A stretch of 64,000 nucleotides of DNA from Phenylobacterium aquaticum (GTDB taxonomy: Bacteria > Pseudomonadota > Alphaproteobacteria > Caulobacterales > Caulobacteraceae): positions 1 to 64,000 of the forward strand of contig NZ_JALDPT010000023.1 in assembly GCF_022695515.1 (NCBI RefSeq), given 5' to 3'. The notes under the pieces are model-generated. The model did no database searches. It had not been told where the DNA came from and saw nothing but the letters and a program-made list of their open reading frames with translations. Positions within the stretch are counted from its first letter, which is position 1; the number at the start of each line of letters is the position of its first letter. A program made the position numbers and the translations under genes. This document shows positions 8,881-18,102 of the stretch, one piece after another.

Positions 8881-9043
8881 GGCGGAAACTCCCGATGTGG
8901 CGCAGGCGCGCCGTGCCGATTCCGAGGCCGCGAGGGTTAGGGGATTAGGGGCCGGCGGGCAAGTTTGCGGCGGTGACGTCGGGTCAGACTGGAAATCCGC
9001 ACGGCCAGCCCGCAAGCTGGTGAAAACACAACGGGAGGTCTCC

Positions 9044-10129
9044 ATGCGCGCCGTCATCCGCCGCAACAAGCAACTCATCTGCGACGAGATCCCCGAGCTG
9101 ACGCCAGGCGCGGGCCAAGTGCTGGTCAAGACGCTGGCCTGCGGGATCTGCGGGTCGGACCTGCACGCCCTGCATCACATGGAGCACATGATCGAGACCA
9201 CGCGCCGGGCGTCCGGCGGCGGGGATCCGGGCGGGTTCGACCCGACCGCCGACACGGTGTTCGGCCACGAGTTCTGCGCCGAGATCCTCGACCACGGGCC
9301 GGGCACCACCAAGGCGCTGAAGGTCGGGACCCGGGTGGTCAGCGTGCCGGTGACCCTGACCCAGACCGGCATGGAGGCGCTCGGCTATTCCAACGCCCTG
9401 CCCGGCGGCTTCGCCGAGCGCATGCTGCTGACCGAGGGCATGATCCTGGAGGTGCCCAATGGCCTGCCGACCGACCAGGCGGCGTTGACCGAACCCTTCG
9501 CCGTGGGCGCGCACGCCGTGGCCAAGGCCAAGCTCGACAAGGACTCTGTGTCACTGGTGATCGGCTGCGGCCCGGTCGGCCTGGCGGTGATCGCGGGGCT
9601 GAAGGCCAAGGGCCATGGGCCGGTGATCGCGGCGGACTATTCGCCCCGCCGCCGGACGGCGGCCGAAATGCTGGGCGCCGACGTGGTGATCGACCCGGCG
9701 GTGGAAAGCCCGCATGCGCGCTGGGAAAGCTTCGGCGTGCCGACCGCCCGCGCCGCCCAGGCCATGGCGCGGATGATGGGCAAGACCTTCGGCCAGCCGG
9801 TGGTGTTCGAGTGCGTGGGTGCGCCGGGCATCCTGCAGGCCCTGATCGAGGCGGCGCCGGCCGGCAGCCAGATCGTGGTCGCGGGCGTGTGCATGGAGAC
9901 CGACAAGATCGAGCCGGCGATCGCCATCACAAAGGAGATCGAGCTGACCTTCGTGTTCGGCTATTCGCCCGAGGAATTCGCCTACACCCTGCGCCAGCTG
10001 TCCGACGGCGTGATCGATGTCAGCCGCGTGGTCACCGGCAAGGTGGGATTGAGCGAAGTCGCGCAGGCCTTTGTCACCCTGGGCGATCCCGAGGCTCACG
10101 TGAAGATTCTCGTCGAGCCGGGCCGCTAA
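9044..10129 (+). CDS. Zinc-dependent alcohol dehydrogenase family protein
   Basis: 361 aa. The ATG at 9044 follows a strong GGGAGGT ribosome site at 9033-9039. It is a medium-chain dehydrogenase: catalytic zinc residues in CGICGSDLHA, the GHEF motif, and a Rossmann motif VIGCGPVGLAV. The structural-zinc Cys cluster of classical ADHs is absent; an acidic/glycine insert (residues about 50-75) replaces it. The substrate is unknown. A terminator follows. The open frame extends far upstream of 9044, but that part lies antisense to fabD and is not part of the protein. Confidence 0.92.
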   Translation: MRAVIRRNKQLICDEIPELTPGAGQVLVKTLACGICGSDLHALHHMEHMIETTRRASGGGDPGGFDPTADTVFGHEFCAEILDHGPGTTKALKVGTRVVSVPVTLTQTGMEALGYSNALPGGFAERMLLTEGMILEVPNGLPTDQAALTEPFAVGAHAVAKAKLDKDSVSLVIGCGPVGLAVIAGLKAKGHGPVIAADYSPRRRTAAEMLGADVVIDPAVESPHARWESFGVPTARAAQAMARMMGKTFGQPVVFECVGAPGILQALIEAAPAGSQIVVAGVCMETDKIEPAIAITKEIELTFVFGYSPEEFAYTLRQLSDGVIDVSRVVTGKVGLSEVAQAFVTLGDPEAHVKILVEPGR

Positions 10130-10157
10130 GCGAACGGTGTTCGAATTGCTGAAATCG

Positions 10158-10190
10158 CGCGCAGGTGGAGTTTCTACCTGCGCGGATTTT
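10158..10190 (+). terminator. Rho-independent terminator after the alcohol dehydrogenase
   Basis: A perfect 9-bp stem CGCGCAGGT (10158-10166) / ACCTGCGCG (10176-10184) has a 9-base loop and a GATTTT tail. It lies 28 bases after the stop codon. Confidence 0.85.
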
Positions 10191-10449
10191 CGCCATGCTG
10201 ATCGCGCACGCCAAAGTACTAAATACATCAAGCAATACAGGCGGTCGTCGAAGGCAGTATATCGACGAATATTGAACTCGAATATATGTGCTTTTCTGGC
10301 GACGGTTCCGCGAGAACCGGCGGGAGTCACAGACTTGTTGTCGCCTATGAGTTGACTCCAAACTGTCACACGCCGGACAACCCCGACAGATTCCGCACGC
10401 CCCCAATCTGGGGCGCGCGCGAAAGATGAAAAACATCGGGGGACTGCAC
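10191..10449. promoter_or_regulatory. A+T-richer intergenic region upstream of the TonB receptor
   Basis: This region is clearly richer in A and T than its surroundings and has no convincing gene. It contains a small inverted repeat CGGTTC-CGCGA-GAACCG (10303-10319) and an imperfect GCCCC/GGGGC hairpin around 10400-10415. It probably carries the receptor promoter and a regulator site, but none can be named. Confidence 0.45.
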
Positions 10450-12812
10450 ATGCGAAACTTCACTCTTCGGCGGCGTTCGGCCCTGGGCGTCAGCCTGATG
10501 GCGCTCACCCTGGCGGCGCCGGCCCTGGCCCGCGCGGCCGATAATCAGGTCGAGGAACTGGTGGTCACGGCGCGGAAGCGCGACGAGGCCCTGATCGACG
10601 TGCCCTTCTCGGTCAACGCCATGAGCGAGACCAAGATGCGCGAGCGCGGCGCGACCAATATCGAGGACATCTCGCGCAGCGTCGCCGGCTTCACCGTCCA
10701 GAATCTCGCCCGGGCCAGAGCCAGGTCGCCATCCGCGGCATCTCCGCCGGCCAGCTGGTCCGCGACCAGCCCGGCGTGAAGGAGCAGGTGGGCGTCTATC
10801 TCGACGAAAGCACCATCTCGCTGTCCCTGTTCACCCCGGACCTGGACCTGTTCGACCTGAACCGCGTGGAAGTGCTGCGCGGGCCGCAGGGCACGCTGTT
10901 CGGCTCGGGCTCGCTGTCGGGCACGGTGCGCTACATCACCAACCAGCCCAAGCTCGGCAAGTTCGAGGGCGCGGTCGAGGCCACGGCCAGCCAGGTGCAG
11001 GACGGCGGCGACGGCGGCGACATCAAGGGCATGATCAACATGCCGCTCGGCGACAAGGCGGCCCTGCGGGTCACGGCCTTCGGCTCCAAGTTCCCGGGCT
11101 TCATCGACGCCGTCCAGCCGAACGGCTCGGTGCATCATGACGTGAACGACGGCGATCGCGCCGGCTTCCGCGCCGCCCTGCTGCTGCAGCCGACCGAGAA
11201 CCTGACCATCACCCCGCGCATCCTCTATCAGGACATCGCGGTCCACGGGTTCAACCGGGTCGATGTGTTCAACATCCTGGCCAACCCCTACACGACCACC
11301 CGGCCGAAGGTGACCCTGGGCGACGAGAACCAGTTCACCCAGATCGGCGAGAAGTTCAGCGACAAGTTCAAGCTGGCCGACATCACCGCCAATCTCGACC
11401 TCGGGGCCATGACCCTGACCTCGATCTCGTCCTACACCGACCGCAATGTGCTGGTGGTGCGCGACGCGACGGCTCTGACCGGCTCGATCACCGGCGGCTC
11501 GATCGGCCTGCCGGCCAATGTCTACACCCTGAACGCGCCGCTCTATGACACCACCAAGGTGAAGCTGTTCACCCAGGAAGTGCGGCTGGCCTCGAAGAAC
11601 GCCGAGAAGCTCGATTGGCTGGCCGGCGCCTATTACAGCCACATGGACCGCGACTACGCCCAGTACCTGGACGTCCGCGGCTTCCAGGCCCTGACCGGCA
11701 TCCCGACCAAGGGCGTCCGCGCGCCGGTCGACGCGCTCTATTACTCGACCGTGCCCTACACCCTCGTCCAGTACGCGGTGTTCGGCGAGGCGACCTATCG
11801 GGTCAACGAGAAGCTGGACGTCACCGCCGGCCTGCGCCTGTCGCGCTATGACGAGAAGCGCAAGCTGACCTTCGACGGCATCTTCGCCGACACCACCATC
11901 GACTATCCCGGCCATGTGAAGGCCGACGAGTTCGCCCCGCGCGTGATCGTCGCCTACAAGGCCAACGAGGCCCTGACCTTCAACGGCCAGATCTCCAAGG
12001 GCTTCCGCCTGGGCGGGGTCAATGACCCGCTGAACAAGCCGCTCTGCAGCGCCGCCGACCTCGCCACCTTCGGCAAGCTGGCCAAGCCGGGCTTCGACAA
12101 TGAGAGCGTCTGGAACTACGAGGCCGGCCTGAAGGCCAAGCTGCCCGAGGGCCGCGGCTCCTTCACCATGGCGACCTTCTATTCCGACATCGAGAACCTG
12201 CAGGCGACGGTGGACGCCGGCAGCTGCTCGTCGCGGATCATCGTCAATGTGCCGAAGGCGCGCTCGACGGGCATCGAGGCGGAACTGAACACGCGCCTGA
12301 ACGAGAACTTCGACCTGTCGCTGTCGGCCTCGGCCAACAATTCGGAACTGCGCTCGAGCGTCCGGGACTCCACCGGCGCCGTGCTGCAGGCCCTGCGCAG
12401 CGGCAACCGCCTGCCGACCGTGCCGAAGTTCCAGGCCTCGGCCGCCATCGACTATATCCGGCCGATGTCGAACGGCCTGACCGCCTTCTCGACCCTGACC
12501 TGGCAGTATGTGGGCGACCGCTACACCCAGATCTCGGACCAGGAAGGCGATCCGCGCACGGTCTCGCTGTTCGGGATCGGCTCGCCCAGCGTCTCCACCC
12601 TCGCCTTCCAGCTGAAGCTGCCGTCCTACGCGCTCGGCAATCTGCGGATCGGCGTGCGTGGCGACAGCTGGGAAGTGGCCGGCTTCGTCAACAACCTGAC
12701 CGACGAGCACGCCAAGCTGGCGATCGACCGCGAACGCGGCCTGCGCGCCCGCTACGGCTACCTGACCAACCCGCCCCGCACCTACGGGATCACGGTCCGC
12801 AAGACCTTCTAG
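10450..12812 (+). CDS. TonB-dependent outer-membrane receptor (apparent -1 frameshift)
   Basis: About 787 aa after correction. The ATG at 10450 follows GGGGGAC; an in-frame ATG at 10426 is less likely. The signal peptide (LRRRSALGV... to ALARA) is followed by a TonB-box-like VEELVVTARKR, a plug domain with VEVLRGPQGTLFGSGSLSG, and a beta-barrel ending in the aromatic terminal strand (TVRKTF). The frame breaks at about 10705-10716 in CTCGCCCGGGCC. One added base gives the conserved plug segment PGQSQVAIRG. The receptor takes up an unknown large nutrient in an energy-dependent way. It is a single-gene transcript. Confidence 0.9.
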
Positions 12813-12956
12813 TCGCCAATGGGCGCGGCCGTCCGGACCTGCGGGTTCGGGCGGTCCGTCCGTCGGGACGTTTGGTCGCACACCATTGATTTGCGCCCGA
12901 TCAAGGCGCGCCGCGCGCCTCCGGTCCATGGTCCTGGGACTGGGAGGACATCACCG

Positions 12957-13430
12957 ATGATGAACCGCGCACAGACGATCTGGGCCATGGCCGGCCTCTA
13001 TGCCGCCCTCACCTTCGCCGCCGGCGTCCTGATGGGCGCGGTGCGGGTGATGCTGATCGCGCCTCTGGCCGGCGCCGTCGCCGCCGTCATGCTGGAATTG
13101 CCGATCATGCTGGCGGTGTCCTGGCTGATCTGCGGCTGGATCCTCGACCGCCCCTGGGCCTTCCGTCGGTTCCTCGATCGCGCCGCCATGGGCGTCGCGG
13201 CCTTCGCCCTGATGATGGCGCTGGAAATGACCATGGCGCTGACGATCTTCGGGCAGTCCCCGGCCGCGGTCCTGAAGGGCCTCGCCGCGCCGGCCGGGGT
13301 GCTGGGCCTGGCCGGACAGGCCGCCTTCGCCATGCTGCCCCTGGCCTGGCGCCTGCCCCAGAGCGTCCGCGCGCCCGACGCGGAGCGCCGCACCACCTAT
13401 CCCGCCGCCTGGCCGCACCTGGACAGCTAG
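12957..13430 (+). CDS. Integral membrane protein of unknown function
   Basis: 157 aa from the ATG at 12957, preceded by GGGAGGA. Four hydrophobic segments (about residues 7-30, 36-60, 72-95 and 105-128) are joined by short loops, with a polar C-terminus. No catalytic motif is visible. It is not obviously linked to its neighbours. Confidence 0.7.
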   Translation: MMNRAQTIWAMAGLYAALTFAAGVLMGAVRVMLIAPLAGAVAAVMLELPIMLAVSWLICGWILDRPWAFRRFLDRAAMGVAAFALMMALEMTMALTIFGQSPAAVLKGLAAPAGVLGLAGQAAFAMLPLAWRLPQSVRAPDAERRTTYPAAWPHLDS

Positions 13431-13534
13431 CCGGAGCCCAAACCGCTTCTTCGAACATTTGCTTTGCGGGGCGGAAGCGCAGCCCGATAGACTGGTCCTC
13501 AAGAGGGCGGCGACCGCCCCGGGAGGAGACCGGA

Positions 13535-14104
13535 ATGCGACTGACTAGCCCGCGCATCGCGCCCCTGGCGGACCACGAGTTCGACGCCGACCAGAAGGAG
13601 ATCGTGGCGCCGATGATGGCCACAGGCCGGGTGCTGAACATCTTCCGCACCTTTGTTCGGGCGCCCAAGGCGGCCAAGGGCTTCCTGGCCTGGGGCAACT
13701 ACATCCTGTCCAAGCGCAACGACCTGCCGGCCCGCGAGCGGGAGATCGTGATCCTGCGCATCGGCTACCTCTGCAAGTCCGGCTACGAATGGACCCAGCA
13801 CACCGAGATCGGGCTGCGAAGCGGGCTGACGGCTGAGGAGGTCGCGGCGATCAAGGTCGGGGCCGAGGCCCCCAACTGGAGCCCGGCCGACGCGGCCCTG
13901 CTGAAGGCCAGCGACGAACTGCACCACGACCAGTTCATCACCACGCCCACCTGGACCGCGCTGAAGGCCCATTTCAGCGACAAGCAGTGCATGGACGTGG
14001 TGTTCACCGCCGGCCAGTACACCCAGGTCTCGATGATCCTGAACAGCTTCGGGGTGCAGCTCGATCCGGGCCAGACCCTGGATCCCGACCTGAAGGGCTT
14101 CTGA
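13535..14104 (+). CDS. Carboxymuconolactone decarboxylase family protein
   Basis: 189 aa with a strong GGGAGGAG ribosome site. It has the all-helical CMD/AhpD-like fold: LPAREREIVILRIGYLCKSGYEW.QH..IG...GLT.EEV, where the CMD core usually carries Cys and His for redox or hydrolase activity. Here one Cys (in YLCKS) and the His in TQHTE are present, but not the AhpD CxxC pair. It sits 1 base ahead of an SDR gene on the same strand, which suggests a shared catabolic or detoxification step. The substrate is unknown. Confidence 0.88.
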   Translation: MRLTSPRIAPLADHEFDADQKEIVAPMMATGRVLNIFRTFVRAPKAAKGFLAWGNYILSKRNDLPAREREIVILRIGYLCKSGYEWTQHTEIGLRSGLTAEEVAAIKVGAEAPNWSPADAALLKASDELHHDQFITTPTWTALKAHFSDKQCMDVVFTAGQYTQVSMILNSFGVQLDPGQTLDPDLKGF

Positions 14105-14105
14105 C

Positions 14106-14909
14106 GTGGCGGGCCGTCTCTCCGGCAAGGTCGCCGTGGTCGTAGGCGCGGGCCAGACGCCGGGGGAGACCCTGGGCAACGGCCGGGCCATCGCTCTGAT
14201 GTTCGCCCGCGAAGGCGCCGAGGTGCTGTGCGTTGATCGCGCCCCTGAGCGGGCCGAAGAGACCGCGGCGATGATCGGCGCCGAGGGCGGCAAGGCCTGG
14301 AGCTTCCAGGCCGACATCACCCGCCCAGACCAGGCGGCCGCCATCGTCGACGCCGCCAGGACGCGATGGGGCCGGATCGACATCCTGGTCAATAATGTGG
14401 GGATCGGCGGCGGCGGCGACGGGCCGGCGCATCGGCTGGAGGAAGCCGCCTTCGACCGGATCATGCTGGTCAACCTGAAAGGCATGTGGCTGACCACCAA
14501 GGCCGCCCTACCCCTGATGCGCGAGGCCGGCGCCGGGTCGATCGTCAATGTGTCGTCCCTGGCCGGGATCGCCGGCGGCAACCAGATGGCCTACGAGGTC
14601 TCCAAGGCCGGGGTGAACCGCATGACCACCAGCGTCGCCCAGGCCAACGCCGGCAAGGGCGTGCGCTGCAACGCCATCGCCATGGGGCTGATGGACACCC
14701 CCATGGCGGTCGAGGGCATCGCCCAGGCCACGGGCCAGACCGTCGAGGCGGTCCGCGCCGCCCGCGCCGGCCGCGTGCCCCTGGGCGGCCAGATGGGCAC
14801 GGCCGACGACACCGCCTATGCCGCCCTGTTCCTTGCCTCGGACGAGGCGCGGTTCATCACCGGCGTGGTGCTGCACGTCGACGGCGGCATGTCGAGCCGG
14901 ATCGGCTGA
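14106..14909 (+). CDS. Short-chain dehydrogenase/reductase with an atypical glycine motif
   Basis: 267 aa from a GTG one base after the previous stop, so it is coupled to the carboxymuconolactone decarboxylase-like gene. The cofactor motif is GAGQTPGETLGNGRA, longer than the classical TGxxxGxG. NNVG, Ser in NVSSLAG and YEVSK give an intact Asn-Ser-Tyr-Lys set. The C-terminus VLHVDGGMSSRIG is typical. It oxidises or reduces an unknown alcohol/carbonyl with NAD(P). Confidence 0.9.
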   Translation: MAGRLSGKVAVVVGAGQTPGETLGNGRAIALMFAREGAEVLCVDRAPERAEETAAMIGAEGGKAWSFQADITRPDQAAAIVDAARTRWGRIDILVNNVGIGGGGDGPAHRLEEAAFDRIMLVNLKGMWLTTKAALPLMREAGAGSIVNVSSLAGIAGGNQMAYEVSKAGVNRMTTSVAQANAGKGVRCNAIAMGLMDTPMAVEGIAQATGQTVEAVRAARAGRVPLGGQMGTADDTAYAALFLASDEARFITGVVLHVDGGMSSRIG

Positions 14910-15698
14910 CTAGGGCTTCGGCGGCGGACGTCTCTGGCCCAGGGCGGCGCAGGCGGCGAGGCCGATGGGGCCTTCGCGGTCGTAGAGGCGGCATTCGCCG
15001 ACCGCCACGCCCAGGGTCGCCTGGTGGTCGGTCTTCTCGAAGCCGATCCATTCCCCCACCGGCAGGCGCTGGAGATAGAGGGTGACGTCGGAATTGATGT
15101 AGCTGAGGCCTTCCGACGAGGCGTGGGCGAAGGGGCTGACGAAGTCGCAGGCGATGGCGACGCGCTGGAATGGGGTCAGAGGGGCGCCGCCGACGATCTC
15201 GCGCACCTCGCTCATCCAGACCTGGCGCACCTTGCCTGGCTGGCCGAAGCCGCCCTGGATGGGACGGGTGGCCCACATGCGACCCATGGGTCCCGTTCCC
15301 GGATCGGGGGCGGGAATGTCTTCCGGCAGGGGGACGTCCCAGTTGCCAGGGCCGTAGACCTCGCCGGCCGGCGCCTCGGTGATGCGCAGGAACTGGCAGG
15401 AGGCGCGGGCCATGGAGACGCCGCCGGAAATGAATTCGGCCTCGGCCACCTTGATGCGGCCGCCCTCGCGGACGAGCGCGGTCTTGATCTCGATCGGGTC
15501 GAAACCGGGCAGCTTGTACATGTCGACGGTCAGGCGGGCCGGGACGAAGCCGGGATCGCCAAAGGCGTCTTCAAGGGCGTGGCCGAGCAGGCCGGCGATA
15601 ACGCGTCCGTGCAGGGATTGGGGGTTCCAGGGGCCGCGCGAGGATGATTGCGGGACGTAATAAATACCGTCCCTTTGAAAAAATGGTTCGTTCTGCAT
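14910..15698 (-). CDS. Acyl-CoA thioesterase family protein (double hotdog)
   Basis: 262 aa from the ATG at 15698; the frame continues to 15782, but the extra 28 residues look non-coding. The protein resembles the TesB-like/4HBT_3 double-hotdog thioesterases: a first half with LHGRV.AGLLGHALE and PARLTVDMYK, and a second half with SPFAHASSEGLSYINSDVTLYLQRLP and G..VGECRLYD. It probably hydrolyses acyl-CoA thioesters. Its stop abuts that of the convergent SDR. Confidence 0.82.
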   Translation of the reverse strand: MQNEPFFQRDGIYYVPQSSSRGPWNPQSLHGRVIAGLLGHALEDAFGDPGFVPARLTVDMYKLPGFDPIEIKTALVREGGRIKVAEAEFISGGVSMARASCQFLRITEAPAGEVYGPGNWDVPLPEDIPAPDPGTGPMGRMWATRPIQGGFGQPGKVRQVWMSEVREIVGGAPLTPFQRVAIACDFVSPFAHASSEGLSYINSDVTLYLQRLPVGEWIGFEKTDHQATLGVAVGECRLYDREGPIGLAACAALGQRRPPPKP

Positions 15699-15811
15699 GG
15701 GCCCAGAATGGCGGATTCCATTCGGGCGCGCGAGCCGAAGCTTGACCTGGATCATGGCCGGGCCTGCGCGGGGGGCGGTCAATCGGGCGACCCACAGATC
15801 AGGAGCCCGCC

Positions 15812-16308
15812 ATGTCCGAAGCCGCAGAAGACCTGGGCGTTCTGGATTTCTTCGGAGACCAGGCCCAGGCGACGCTGACGCGGGTGTTCGACCACCCCGC
15901 CCCGGTCGTCTGGGCGGCGCTGACCGAGCCCGCCAAGTTCGTCGACTGGCTGGCGCCCGGTGAGATCGAGCTGAAGACCGGCGGCCGGGCCCGGCTGAAC
16001 TTCGTCGATTCCGGGATCGTCATCGACAGCGTGGTCAGCGCCTATGAGCCCGGCCGGTGCTGGAATATTCCTGGAGCGGGCCGGACGAACCGCTGCGGCC
16101 GGTCACCTGGCGGGTCGAGCCCCAGGGCCAGGGCTCACGCCTGACCCTGACCCTGGAGCTTCCGGCCAGCGAGGACGTCGCCCGATCCTGCGCCGGATGG
16201 GAGGCGCACCTGGAGATGCTGGCCGCCGCCCTGGAGGGGGTGCCGATCAAGTTCCCCTTCGCCCGGTTCCAGGCGACCCGGGCGGCGTACAAGGCCCGCC
16301 TGCCCTAG
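15812..16308 (+). CDS. SRPBCC domain protein (apparent -1 frameshift)
   Basis: About 166 aa after correction. It has an AHSA1/SRPBCC ligand-binding fold: RVFDHPAPVVWAALTEPAKFVDWLAPGEIELKTGGRA at the N-terminus and W..HLEMLAAALEG at the C-terminus, the usual helix-grip ends. The frame breaks at 16050-16058 (CCCGGCCGGTGC); one extra base joins EPGR to VLEYSWSGP. The natural ligand is unknown. It overlaps the end of the convergent MBL gene by 4 bases. Confidence 0.85.
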
Positions 16309-17165
16309 GTCATGTGCACCGGGATCCGCAGATAGACATGGCCGGCCGCGGTCGGCGGCGGCAGGGCGCCGGCGCGGATATTGACCTGCAGGGCCGGCAT
16401 GACCAGGGCGGGCGGCGACAGGGTCTTATCCCGCGCCTGGCGCTGGGCGACGAAGGCCTGTTCGTCCACTCCGACATGGATGTGGACATTACCGGCCGCC
16501 TGTTCCGCGACGCTGCTTTCCCAGGCCGGCTGGGCGCGACCTGCGGGCGGATAGTCATGGCCGGTGAAGACCCGGGTCTGGGGCGGCAGGTCGAGAATCC
16601 GGCGGATCGACCGGTAGAGGGTCGCCGCGTCGCCGCCGGGGAAATCTGTCCGCGCCGTGCCGTAGTCCGGCATGAACAGGGTGTCGCCGACGAAGACGGC
16701 GTCGCCGATCCGCAAGGTGACGCAGGCGGCGGTATGGCCGGGGGTGTGCAGGGTCTCAATGGTCAGTTCGCCGAGCTCCAGGGTGTCGCCGTCGGCCAGC
16801 AGGCGATCGAAGGCGGCGCCCGTCAGGTCGACATCATCGGCTTCGAACATGCGGGCGAAACGTTTCTGGACCCCCGTGACCAGGGCGCCGGTGGCCACCG
16901 GAACCCCGGTGCGCTGGCGCAGATAGTCGGCGGCGGTGAGGTGGTCGGCATGGGCGTGGGTCTCGAGGATCCACTTCAGGCTGAGGCCCCGCGCCTCGAT
17001 CTCGGCAAGCAACCGATCGGCGGAGGCATGGGACAGGCTGCCTGAGGCGGCGACAAAGTCGAGGACCGGGTCAATCAGGGCCGCGGCGCCGGTCGCGGGA
17101 TCGGACACCAGATAGGTCACCGTGTTGGTCGCGGTGTCGAAGAAGGCTTGCACGTCGGCGGACAT
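16305..17165 (-). CDS. MBL-fold persulfide dioxygenase-like hydrolase (ETHE1/Blh type)
   Basis: 286 aa. The metal motif is H70-A-H72-A-D74-H75, with His144 in HTPGHT and Asp161 in VGDTLF, then a C-terminal TGHDY. This pattern fits ETHE1/Blh persulfide dioxygenases, which oxidise glutathione persulfide to sulfite. It is divergent from an ArsR-type regulator, a rhodanese and a TauE-like exporter, with a palindromic operator between them. That matches the described BigR regulons of Xylella and Agrobacterium. Substrate assignment is inference from context and motif. Confidence 0.87.
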   Translation of the reverse strand: MSADVQAFFDTATNTVTYLVSDPATGAAALIDPVLDFVAASGSLSHASADRLLAEIEARGLSLKWILETHAHADHLTAADYLRQRTGVPVATGALVTGVQKRFARMFEADDVDLTGAAFDRLLADGDTLELGELTIETLHTPGHTAACVTLRIGDAVFVGDTLFMPDYGTARTDFPGGDAATLYRSIRRILDLPPQTRVFTGHDYPPAGRAQPAWESSVAEQAAGNVHIHVGVDEQAFVAQRQARDKTLSPPALVMPALQVNIRAGALPPPTAAGHVYLRIPVHMT

Positions 17166-17198
17166 CGGAAGAGCCTCAGTTGGGTTGATCCCTTCATA

Positions 17199-17217
17199 TT
17201 AGCCATTGCTAAATTAG
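17199..17217. promoter_or_regulatory. Probable BigR-like operator
   Basis: A perfect inverted repeat TTAGC-CATT-GCTAA (17199-17212) is followed by a further ATTAGC half-site (to 17217) in an A+T-rich spot. It lies between the divergent MBL gene (start 17165) and the ArsR-family gene (start 17240). Its position fits autoregulation and repression of both transcripts. Confidence 0.75.
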
Positions 17218-17239
17218 CGTCAACTTATATATATCGCTC

Positions 17240-17602
17240 ATGTTCGATCTCGCGTCCTTCGACATCGCCCGTTTCGAGGCCAGCGCCACGGAAGCCGCCA
17301 AGCTTCTTCGCGCGCTCGCCAATGAGCGGCGCCTGATGATCCTGTGCCAGTTGGCCGGCGGCGAAAAATCGGTCGGGGAACTCCAGCCCCTGGTCGGCCT
17401 ATCGCAATCGGCCCTGTCGCAGCATCTGGCGGTGTTGCGGCAGGAGGAGGTCCTGGCCACCCGCAGGGAGGGTCAGACCATCTGGTACCGCATCGCCGAT
17501 CCGGCCGCCGTGAAGGTGGTGTCGACGCTGGCCGAGATCTTCTGTCCCCCAGACATGAGGATATCCCATGACGTCCCGCCTGATCCCCCTGCCCGCCCCT
17601 GA
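17240..17602 (+). CDS. ArsR-family persulfide-responsive regulator (BigR/SqrR-like)
   Basis: 120 aa. The winged helix has LLRALANERRLMIL, VGELQPLVGLSQSALSQHL recognition region and EGQTIWYRI wing. Two cysteines, Cys36 (MILCQL) and Cys102 (IFCPP), sit where BigR, SqrR and YgaV carry the redox pair that forms a di- or tetrasulfide and releases DNA. No ArsR arsenic or zinc cysteine motif is present. It is the first gene of an operon with a rhodanese and an exporter, next to a perfect operator-like palindrome. It is inferred to repress the module until sulfide appears. Confidence 0.9.
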   Translation: MFDLASFDIARFEASATEAAKLLRALANERRLMILCQLAGGEKSVGELQPLVGLSQSALSQHLAVLRQEEVLATRREGQTIWYRIADPAAVKVVSTLAEIFCPPDMRISHDVPPDPPARP

Positions 17603-18098
17603 GGTCGCCCGGCGCCTGAAGGACGGCCGCGCCGTCCTGATCGACATCCGCGAGCCTGACGAATTCGCCCGCGCTCATGCGCCCGGCGCCCTGTCGCGCC
17701 CGCTGTCGAGCTTCGAGACCGCTCACCTGAAGATCGAAGCCGGCCAGGACGCGGTGTTCACCTGCAAGACCGGCATGCGCACCGGCTCCAATTGCGAGCG
17801 ACTGGCCGCCCGTATCGATGGCGACGCCTATGTGCTGGAAGGCGGTCTGGACGCCTGGACCAAGGCCGGGCTTCCCGTCGCCGAGAACGCCAAGGCGCCG
17901 ATCGAGATGAACCGCCAAGTGATGATCACGGCGGGGCTGCTGGTCCTGACCGGGGTCATCCTGGGGGTGACGGTGAACCCGGGCTTCTACGGCCTGTCGG
18001 CCTTTGTCGGCGCCGGACTGACCTTCGCCGGCGTCACCGGCTTCTGCGGCATGGCGAAGATCCTGGCGCTCGCGCCCTGGAACCGGGTCCAGGCCTGA
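17568..18098 (+). CDS. Rhodanese-domain membrane protein with DUF2892 (YgaP-like)
   Basis: 176 aa. An N-terminal rhodanese domain (residues about 1-108) has the active Cys66 in the loop FTCKTGMRT and LEGGLDAW before the end. A C-terminal DUF2892 part follows, with two membrane helices (about 117-138 and 141-165). E. coli YgaP has the same order. It transfers sulfane sulfur at the inner membrane. It overlaps the regulator gene by 35 bases, so expression is coupled. Confidence 0.92.
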   Translation: MTSRLIPLPAPEVARRLKDGRAVLIDIREPDEFARAHAPGALSRPLSSFETAHLKIEAGQDAVFTCKTGMRTGSNCERLAARIDGDAYVLEGGLDAWTKAGLPVAENAKAPIEMNRQVMITAGLLVLTGVILGVTVNPGFYGLSAFVGAGLTFAGVTGFCGMAKILALAPWNRVQA

Positions 18099-18102
18099 TC
18101 CC

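Noticed and set aside
7817-9043. An in-frame extension of the alcohol dehydrogenase into the fabD region.
   Set aside because: It runs antisense to fabD, while the ATG at 9044 has a strong ribosome site and gives the normal family N-terminus.
10137-10355. A 72-codon open frame in the gap before the first TonB receptor.
   Set aside because: It overlaps a terminator, has no ribosome site and its translation looks random.
10545-12929. A long open frame on the minus strand opposite the TonB receptor.
   Set aside because: It is rich in Arg, Gly, Ala and Val with no domains, and it mirrors a well-supported receptor gene; high G+C content removes stop codons in the antisense frame.
16305-17165. 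Glyoxalase II assignment for the MBL-fold gene.
   Set aside because: Glyoxalase II has a different C-terminal region, and the BigR-type context favours a persulfide dioxygenase.
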